From NCBI GenBank assembly GCA_014529385.2, contig CM043949.1, positions 111,393,977 to 111,457,976 on the forward strand: a stretch of DNA of 64,000 bases, given 5' to 3'. The stretch comes from Adiantum capillus-veneris (Eukaryota; Streptophyta; Polypodiopsida; Polypodiales; Pteridaceae). This document shows positions 56,353 to 64,000 of this stretch, one piece after another (positions within the stretch are counted from its first letter, which is position 1; each line of letters begins with the position of its first letter). A program made the position numbers and the translations under genes. The notes beneath the pieces are model-generated. The model saw only the letters and a program-made list of their open reading frames with translations, was not told where the DNA came from and ran no database searches.

Positions 56353-56780
56353 CGATTCAAGTTGCAAGATAGAAGTTGTGTAGTCAATCAACTCTTGGTT
56401 TGACAATGAGGGCTAAGTGCATGGAAGAAAAAAAGAATGCGTACATCAAAGAGGAAATGAAAAAACATGAGGCGGAGATCCAAGTAGTAATTTTGAAGGT
56501 TCTAGCAACACTGAGGGAGCAGGGAGCATGTGTGATCTTCTATCCCTATTGAGAGTTTGAGATAGATCTCTCTCTAGTGAAGGTCCTACGAGTGCCAAGG
56601 GATTGATTGCTTCTGTTATACCCTCCCAAGAATGTGAAGTTTACTCTCCTTTTACAGTCGCCAATATGATTTTGAGTTGTCTTTCTTTTTTTCCCTTTTG
56701 ATGAACGCTCTAAGGCTAACATGAAAAATTGGATCATTGAGACTTTTGATGTTTTGTGCATCTCTTGGTTCTTGTTGCTA

Positions 56781-56839
<59 letters not shown>

Positions 56840-58441
56840 ATTTTTATACATGAGACTAATTGCCCAAAAATGTGTTGTCCAAAAATGGATTTGAATTGGG
56901 GATGGGATTTTTGTTTGAGTATGGGTTATGCAAATGATGAAGGGAATGCTCTTTGAAAATTTCTCTTATCTTTCTTGAAATTGATAAGCTATATTTATTC
57001 TTAGCATCATTTTCATAAAATGAACCTTTTGGGACACTGCTCAAAATTGTCCAATGTTGATGGGGGATAGTTTAGAGTAGTGTCCCGGAGTTGAAGCATG
57101 AGAATAATGAAAGAATAACTAGTGGTAAATAATGTTTTTTCATTGAATTTGCAAAGCAACAATTGATATTATCATTATTCTATTTTTATCTTTAGTATAT
57201 GTTCATAGAATTACCCTTTCAGGTTTGGCACCTTCCTTACATGTCGCGCATTGACATTGGACATTTTGGATAGTGTCTCATCGGTTTGCACCTGGCACAA
57301 AATTTACATGATTTGACCACATAAAGAGATGGCATGGTCCATGTGTTAATTCTAGCAAGAATCAAGTGTTAAAGCTTAAAGATTTTATTGAAATAAACAA
57401 ATTTCTTGATTATAACTGCATAGATTAGGTATATGTAGTAAACTTTTTGTTGGGTATTACTCTTCAACACAAAGACGAGCATGATAGAGTTTTGTGTATG
57501 ATCATTGATGCCACAAAGGTATAAAAAATTGCTTTGTTTTGACAAGTCTTTAAAGGATGAACTTGTAACTGCAATACTAAACCAAGTGTGTTATTTGGTG
57601 AATCCATATTTTTTGGCACATGTTAAATTGTTTTTAATACATTTTCATAGCATGAACACACATGTTGTGGTTAATTCTTACTTAAGAGATGAGGTCAATT
57701 GCTCAAATATTTGTGCGACCGACCATGAAGATTATCTTTGAGCACTACCAGAGACTGTTCAAAAACGTATTGATACTCTTTGAAAAAAAAGAACAAAAGG
57801 GGAAGAGCCTTGGAATCCTCTTACATGGAGATATCTTGCTCGTCGATGGCACACAATACATTGATAGATTTTGGATGGCTTGTTGATTTGGGATCTACTG
57901 CATGTATAATTATTATCTATACTAAGACAACTTAAAATTTTGTTTCTTTGTTTACTTTTATTTAAAATCTTTTCTATATGGTAGGTGATATTCTTCATTA
58001 GAAACATCTAACATGATTGTTCTATTTAGTATGGCGCTTGATTCACACCTTGTAATTTTTAGTCTCAAAAATGTACATTTGTAAGGCCCCCGTTATGAGG
58101 AGAAGCCATCGTGCGTGAGAGAAATCACTCCTCAAAAAATAAACAAAATTCATGCCCGATCAAGAGCTTTGCTGCAGACCCAAAATTTTGCCAAAATATT
58201 CCTTTCTTGTTGGAATATTTTGGCCGGACGGTGGCCACGGACGGTGGCCAAAAAGTGATCAAAAAATGGCCAGTCCATTGTCAACCGACCAATCGATTGT
58301 TGCAATATTGTGGCTGAACGTTGGCTGAAAAGTGATCGAAAAATGGCCAGTCAGTTGGCCGATGGTCAATGGCTGGTGGTTGAAAGTCTTTGGCCGATAG
58401 CGGAAGTCTTTGGCCGATAGTAGAATTCAATGGCCATCTAA
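55542..58441. other. Unassigned flank, copy B
   Basis: Counterpart of 10611-13521. Same short frames (57505-57741, 57689-57886), same GA tracts (56285-56350, 56783-56836), same TGGCC-rich repeats. Ends with the intact left TSD GGCCA at 58442. Confidence 0.7.
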
Positions 58442-59514
58442 CAGTTAATGGCCTAGTAACTTGTGTGTAGCGGAAAATAGCATAAACATAGTGAGCATTT
58501 CATTAAAATAGATTTCTAATGAGCATAGCAAGAGTGCTTGGATGGAGAGAGCAACAAAAAGCATAACACCTAGTTAGATAGGCATGAACAATACTTCAAA
58601 AGAGAGAGAAATTTAGCTATTGACAACAGTTAAGAACCGGATTTACATGGAGCTTGTCCCCCCTCCGAAAGGTTTTGTATTATAGGTTTCCCCCATCAAG
58701 GGAGACATTTTACAATACAATACTTTGTGTTCCTTCAATAACTTGCTGGTGCAATGAAGATGTAAGCTTCAAGAACCATGCACACACTTTATAAAACACA
58801 ACATTAACTCCCTCACGGTCTCAGACCCAAGACCTCACACACCTTTGAAGATGGTGAGAGCTAGCCGGGTATGAGAGTAGATTGAGAGGAAGGAATAATG
58901 TTATGAGAAAGAAGTATATCTCCTCACATAATCACTCATAATGTTTAGCATATCTTAGTAATTAGCATGGTAGAGGAGATGAGCATGCATTGGAGCTTGG
59001 CTCTTGGTTGGATTTGCATCACAGCGGCCAACAGTTGTTGGTGTAGGTCTCCCTTCTCACAAGCTTGGAGTAGATGACGAGCTTTCCATTAAATCTTGAT
59101 AAGGAGAGAGAGTCTTCTTTGCTTCACACATGATATTGTGTGAGTGTGTGTGATAATGCCTTGTCAAATTCAGCCCCCTCTCTCTCTTGGTCGACCCCTC
59201 TTGCATTTTACTCATGCTAGCACCCCATTGGACCTTGCAAAGCTTAGCCAAGCATAAGTGATAGCCTTTTGAAATGTGTCCCCCTTTCCCCTTTTGTGAG
59301 AGCTTTAGGTATTTAATGAATGAAATTAAACTCTCATTGGACCCCTTTGTCTTCTGGACAATAGGAATCGGGTAAGCCATTGGGCTGCTAAATGCTCATT
59401 GGACCCCTTGGGAGACTATCCAATAGTCTTCTAGAGAGCTTAATTCCTACTGGTTCTTTTATCAAGTGTTTTAAAATGAATTGTGTGTCCCTTATTCCCT
59501 TTGTGTAAAGGGAG

Positions 59515-59547
<33 letters not shown>

Positions 59548-60127
59548 CTCTCTCATCCCCTACTAAAAGGGCTTGACCCCTCCCATCTAGGGATTTTCGA
59601 AGACTTTTAGGTATTCCAAAGGCATCCAATTTCCCTAAGGTTTGACCATTGGACTTTTTATTGAATTTTGGAACCTTAGCATTTTGGAAGTCTTAATGGA
59701 CTGAACCTTAGGGTCTTTGAAGCCCATTGATGCAACTTGCTCTTTTTTGAATGGCCACCCCTTTGATCCCTATTTTCCCCTCTCCCCTGGTACTTTCCCA
59801 TATTAAATGATTAATTTAACATGAGAAAATCATTTAGGATAATTAGAAATTAGTTAGTATGACATTATCTCTCTGTTGAAATCATAGTCTTCCTTGACTA
59901 TAGGGTAGAGAAGATAAAGACTGTTCATTAGTCCTTTTTTGAGCGGGCAGAGGATCCCTATCTTACCCTATATCATCATTCTAGAATGGATGACTAATCC
60001 ATTTGGCGCTTGAGAGCCTAAGCTGCCGCAAGCATGTCTGCGCATTAGTTCTATCAATCCTCCATACTAGAGTGACAAGCTCTACTTGGTGTTTGGAATT
60101 TGTCATCTCCACAAACTTGATTCTAAG

Positions 60128-60240
60128 CATGCATACTACTTAACATTTGTGCACAATAAAGAGAAAGAGAGTCTTATAGGACAAAAAAACTTTGTTCATT
60201 TTAAACACTTGTACATTTGCTTACTCTAGGGAAGCATTGT
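60128..60240. other. ~110-bp segment absent from copy A
   Basis: Between CTAAGCAT and GGGAAGCATTGTAAGC. Copy A passes directly from one GCATT to the next near 15270, fitting a deletion between short direct repeats in copy A. Confidence 0.7.
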
Positions 60241-60504
60241 AAGCATTGACAAGGTTTAGGTTATCCTTTAATTGTATGCCTTACATCCATCTAGCATCTC
60301 CAAAAGGATAATTCTTAAACTTCATAAGATACCATCGGATAATCTTGCCGTCTCTCAATACCTTGTCTTCATGCCAGAAAATGGGTCAGGCTGCAACACC
60401 TCTTCTTGGTCCTCGATCTCCGGTGGGTCTTCAATAGTTGGTTTTTGAGGTGGCTCTAATTTGTAAGGCTTTAGTAGACTCACATGAAAAGAATTGTGTA
60501 TGAG

Positions 60505-60894
60505 TCAATGATTGGGAAACTTGAGTTGATAGTCCATGTCATTGATTGGTCTAAGAATCTGGAAGGGACCATAGTACCTTTTTGATAACTTAGCATAGTA
60601 CTTTTGGTGTCCCGTAGGATTCTTGCCCGTCGTGTGACTTAATTGAGCCTTGGGAAATTTAAGCAAGACCCAATCATTTTCTTTAAAGGCTTGGGCTCTT
60701 CTGTGCTTATCACCAGAAGCCTTTTGTCTTTGCTGTGAGATAGATTGGAAAGATTTTTGTAGGTCTCGGCTATCCTCATATGCAGCGAAGATCTTCCTGT
60801 GTACCTTAAGTAGCAGGGGACTTTTTGATCTTCCCTCAATTACCTCGAAAGGTGCTTTTTTCCGTGGAGGTATGTACAATATTATTGTAGGCAT
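60505..60894 (-). pseudogene. pol: Integrase C-terminal domain, copy B
   Basis: 129-residue open stretch containing PFEVIEGRSKSPLLLKVHRK, a basic segment and KYYAKLSKRYYGPFQILRPI, the conserved end domain of gypsy integrase. Same domain as 15713-16057. Confidence 0.87.
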
Positions 60895-60896
60895 AC

Positions 60897-61620
60897 TCCA
60901 CTAAAGGTAAGTACTTCTCCCATTGGGACCTTTCATCTACTTACGTTACGTAGGATTTTAGTAGATCAAGAATAGTTAGGTTAGCTATTTCACTTTGGCC
61001 ATCTGTTTGCGGGTGATAGGCCAAAGAGAAGTTTAGCCTTGTCCCTAAATTCTCAAAGAGACCCTTCTAGAAATTATTGGTCATTCTAGGATCTCTATCC
61101 GACACTATGGACATCGGAAAGCCATGGTACTTGAAGATTTGTGATAAGAAGAGGGTTGACATTTGATGGGCTTTGATAGTCTTTTTGACAGGTATAAAAT
61201 GACTTGTTTGCTGAACATGTCTACTATCATCCATATTCCCGTATTCCCATGGATAGACCGCGTACTCCACTAAAGGTAAGTACTTCTCGCATTGGGACCT
61301 TTCATCTACTTCCGTTACATAGGCTTTTAGTAGATCAAGAATATTTAGGTTAGCTATTTCACTTTGGCCATCTATTTGCGGGTGATAGGCCAAAGAGAAG
61401 TTAGCCTTGTCCCTAAATTCTCAAAGAGACCTTTCTAGAAATTATTGGTCATTCTAGGATCTCTATCCAACACTATGGACATCGGCAAGCCATGGTACTT
61501 GAAGATTTTTGATAAGAAGAGGGTTGCCATTTGATGGGCTTTGATAGTCTTTTTGACAGGTATAAAATGACTTGTTTGCTGAACCTGTCTACTATCATCC
61601 ATATTCCTGTATTCCCATGG
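60897..61620 (-). repeat. Integrase 366-bp duplication, copy B
   Basis: Same doubling as 15930-16661; the MAYHPQ-type segment is at 61393-61067 for the second unit. Confidence 0.85.
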
Positions 61621-62222
61621 TCATTCTCTGCCCTTTCCTCATCAAGTACATCATGTACATCTACATCACAGTAATAGGTTGATTTGTAACATTGTCAAAA
61701 ACCCCATTAAGTTGTACATCTTCCTCATTGGAACTTACATTCAAAATTCCACCATTGAAAAGAGGCAACAAAGTGTCATAAATGTCCTGTGAGCTTACAT
61801 TATCGTCTCTAGTACATGACAACAAGGGCTGAACAAAATCTTCCACAAACACAACATCTTGTGAGACCAAGATACGCTTTGTTTGCGGATGATACAACAT
61901 GTAACCTTTGTTTTCAGCACTATAACCAACAAAAATACATTTGATAGCCTTATCATCCAATTTTTTGCACTGTATTTGTGGCACCAAAGCATATGCCAAG
62001 TAGCCAAAAACACACAAGTTCTCAATAGAAGGCTTTCTATCATGCCATGCTTCATATGGAGTAATAGACTACAAAGCTTTCGTAGGACACTTGTTAAGTA
62101 CATAAGTGGTTCACATGATGGCCTCAAGCCAAAATGAATGTGGAAAATCTTGACTTTTGACCATATATCGTGCCATTTCCATAAGTGATATGTTTTTTAT
62201 CTCAGCAACACCATTTTGCTGA
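61621..62222 (-). pseudogene. pol: Ty1/copia integrase-region fragment
   Basis: 61661-62017 reads CVFGYLAYALVPQIQCKKLD, KAIKCIFVGYSAENKGYMLY and ILVSQDVVFVEDF, the conserved copia segment at the end of integrase. Upstream (to 62222) NGV-type and FPHSFWLEA sequence of the integrase core is visible. Only ~0.6 kb of the element survives, cut by the chromovirus LTR at 62223 and joined to another chromovirus at 61620. Fossil. Confidence 0.9.
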
Positions 62223-63415
62223 TGTAACATTTAATGGCCTAGTAGCTTGTGTGTAGCAGAAAATATCATGAACATAGTGAGCATTTCATTAGAATAGATT
62301 CCTAATGAGATAAACAAGAGTGCTTGGGTGGAGAGAGAAACAAAAAGCATAACACCTAGTTAGATAGCATGAACAATACTTCAAAAGAGATAGAAATTAA
62401 GCAATTGACAACAATTGAGGACCGGATTATCATGGAGCCGGTCCCCCCTCCAAAAGGCTTTGTATTATGGTTTCTCCCATCAAGAGAGACATTTTACAAT
62501 ACAATTTCCTGTGTTCCTTCAATACTAGATGGTGAAATGAAGATGGAAACTTCATGCACTATGCAAAACACTTATCAAACACAACATCAATTCCCTCACG
62601 GTCTCAAACCCAAGACCTCACACACCTTTGAAGATGGTGAGAGCTAGCGGGGTATGAGAGTAGATTAAGAGGAAGAAGGAGTATTCTTACAAGAAAGATG
62701 TACATCTCCTCACATAATCAGTCATATTAGCATAGCTTAGCTTAGTAATTAGCATGGTAGAGGAGATGAGCATGCATTGAAGCTTGGCTCTTGGTTGGAT
62801 TTGCATCACAAAGCCAAGAGTTGTTGATGTAGGCCTTCCTTCTCACAAGCTTGGAGTAGGTGATAAGCTTTCCATTAAAGCTTGAGAAGGAGAGAGAGTC
62901 TTCTTTACTTCACACATGAGATAGTGTGAGTGTGTAGGTGATAATGCTTTTGAAAAATCAGTCCCCTCTCTCTCTTGGTTGACCCCTCTTGCTATTTGCT
63001 CTTGCTAGCATCCTATTGGACCTCCTCAGGCTTAGCCAATGGTAATTAAGCAGCATCAGTGATAGCCTTCTGACACGTGTCCCCCTTTCCCCTTTTGTGA
63101 GAGCTTTAGGTAATTATTTAGTGCAACTAAACTCTTATTGGACCCCTTTGCCTCCTGGCCAATAGGAATCAGGCAAGCCATTGGGCTGCTGAATGCTCAT
63201 TGGTCCCCTTGGGAGACTGTCCAATAGTCTTCTAGAGAGCTTAATTCTGATTGGTTCTTTTATTAAGTGTTTTTAAATTAATTAAACTAGATTTACTCGA
63301 GCCTAATTCTCATTGGTCCACATCCAAGGACGTCCAATAGGAATTGGGTACACCTTGTGGGCATCTGGGCTAGGGAGCTGACATGCGTCCCTCATTCCCT
63401 TTGTGTAAATGGAGC

Positions 63416-63502
<87 letters not shown>

Positions 63503-63879
63503 TTTCTCTCTCATCCCCTACTTGCAAGGCTCGCCCCCTCCTATGTAGGGATTGCCAAAGACTTTTGGGACACACACAAAGCATCCAATTCCCCCAATGT
63601 TTGACCTTTGGACACAACCTTTGAATTTTGGAACCTTAGCATTTTGGCAGTCTTAATGGGCTGAACCTTAGGGTCTTTTAAGCCCATTGTTGCACATGGC
63701 TCTTTTACAGATGCCACCCCCTTGGGATCCTTATTTTCCCTCCTTTGGATCCCTACGGTGGCCGGTCTACTAGCTTAACCAATATTCTAGCTTTTTCTCC
63801 CCTGGCACTTCCCCATATTAAATGATCATTTTAACATGAGAAAATCATTTAGGAGAATTAGATATTGATTATTATGACA
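62223..63879 (-). repeat. 3' LTR of a further chromovirus copy
   Basis: TGTAACATTTAATGG...TATTATGACA, same family as 13522-15005 but clearly diverged. Inserted in copia sequence. The sequence after it (63880 on) matches the interior side of the 3' LTR, so its body lies beyond the right edge. Confidence 0.9.
63418..63500. repeat. (GT)n microsatellite inside the LTR
   Basis: ~83 bases of GT where the sister LTRs have ~14 (14673), ~20 (21993) and ~30 (59516). Confidence 0.95.
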
Positions 63880-64000
63880 TTACCTCTCTCTTGAAATTAT
63901 AGTCATCCTAGACTATGGGGTAGAGAAGATAAAGCATATTCATTAGTCCTTTTATTAGCGGGTAGAGGATCCCTATGTTACCCTACGACATCATTCCACA
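63880..64000 (-). mobile_element. Chromovirus interior, cut by window edge
   Basis: TTACCTCTCTCTTGAAATTA... matches the sequence next to the 3' LTR at 15006-15120. No coding part in view. Confidence 0.8.

Larger units (their letters stand above)
36801..61620 (+). repeat. Copy B of the long direct duplication
   Basis: Colinear with 1-16653, but longer because it keeps the full nested family X element. Homology stops at CCCATGG (61620), where copia sequence starts instead of the rest of the chromovirus. Confidence 0.93.
58447..61620 (-). mobile_element. Chromovirus, copy B, 3' part only
   Basis: 3' LTR 58447-59864 with TSD GGCCA at 58442-58446, then the interior with the chromodomain-like tail (~60290-60500), integrase C-terminus (60505-60894) and the integrase duplication. 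It stops at 61620, where unrelated copia sequence begins. Fossil. Confidence 0.9.

Noticed and set aside
63303-63617. Open frames with Cys-Val or Thr-His runs
   Set aside because: Products of the GT microsatellite in the LTR; the same applies to 38688-38900.

Overview
The window is repeat-dense plant nuclear DNA. Three signs point to a seed plant with a large genome: LTR retrotransposons primed by initiator-methionine tRNA (sites of the form TGGTATCAGAGC), a Ty3/gypsy element with a chromodomain-like tail, and Ty1/copia remnants, all nested with long AT-rich spacers and many microsatellites. I cannot name the species. I found no intact ordinary host gene, no rRNA or tRNA gene and no CRISPR array. 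The only gene-like non-LTR coding sequence is a small SWIM zinc-finger fragment, present twice.

The main architecture is a long direct duplication. Bases 1-16653 (copy A) recur at 36801-61620 (copy B), in the same orientation and offset by 36.8 kb at the left edge, with roughly 2% substitutions by eye plus several large indels. Each copy reads in the same order. First comes a SWIM-fragment flank. Next is a minus-strand LTR element, called family X here, inserted into a (GT)n microsatellite. A second family X element on the plus strand is nested inside the 5' LTR of the first. Then follow an unassigned flank with two (GA)n tracts and a minus-strand chromovirus. Copy B keeps the nested family X element end to end (42535-53773, TSD CCTTC with one mismatch). 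Copy A has lost about 7.3 kb of it.

Family X is unusual. Its LTRs are 4.4-5.0 kb, much longer than its 1.8 kb interior, which codes only for gag-like protein. Each LTR holds a TATA box, two arrays of ~150-bp AT-rich tandem repeats and a conserved small basic ORF.

Between the copies, 13522-22402 is the most complete chromovirus (gag, protease, RT, RNase H, integrase, LTRs ~1.5-1.6 kb). It is followed by an element with orphan ORFs and no recognisable polymerase (about 22408-33650). A young non-autonomous LTR element (26670-32902) interrupts that one. The young element has LTRs ~1.9 kb long that differ by about 1.8% by hand count, and carries a gag-like ORF and a 584-residue acidic ORF of unknown function. 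Bases 33650-36800 hold non-coding structured repeats: a tandem array of long imperfect hairpins, a TATATGG-rich minisatellite and a cluster of 17-bp palindromes.

The right end (61621-64000) is a Ty1/copia integrase fragment cut by another chromovirus LTR, whose interior lies beyond the window. Most coding pieces are fossils. The best candidates for something undescribed are the long-LTR gag-only family X with its LTR-encoded ORF, the acidic ORF of the young element, and the hairpin and palindrome arrays.
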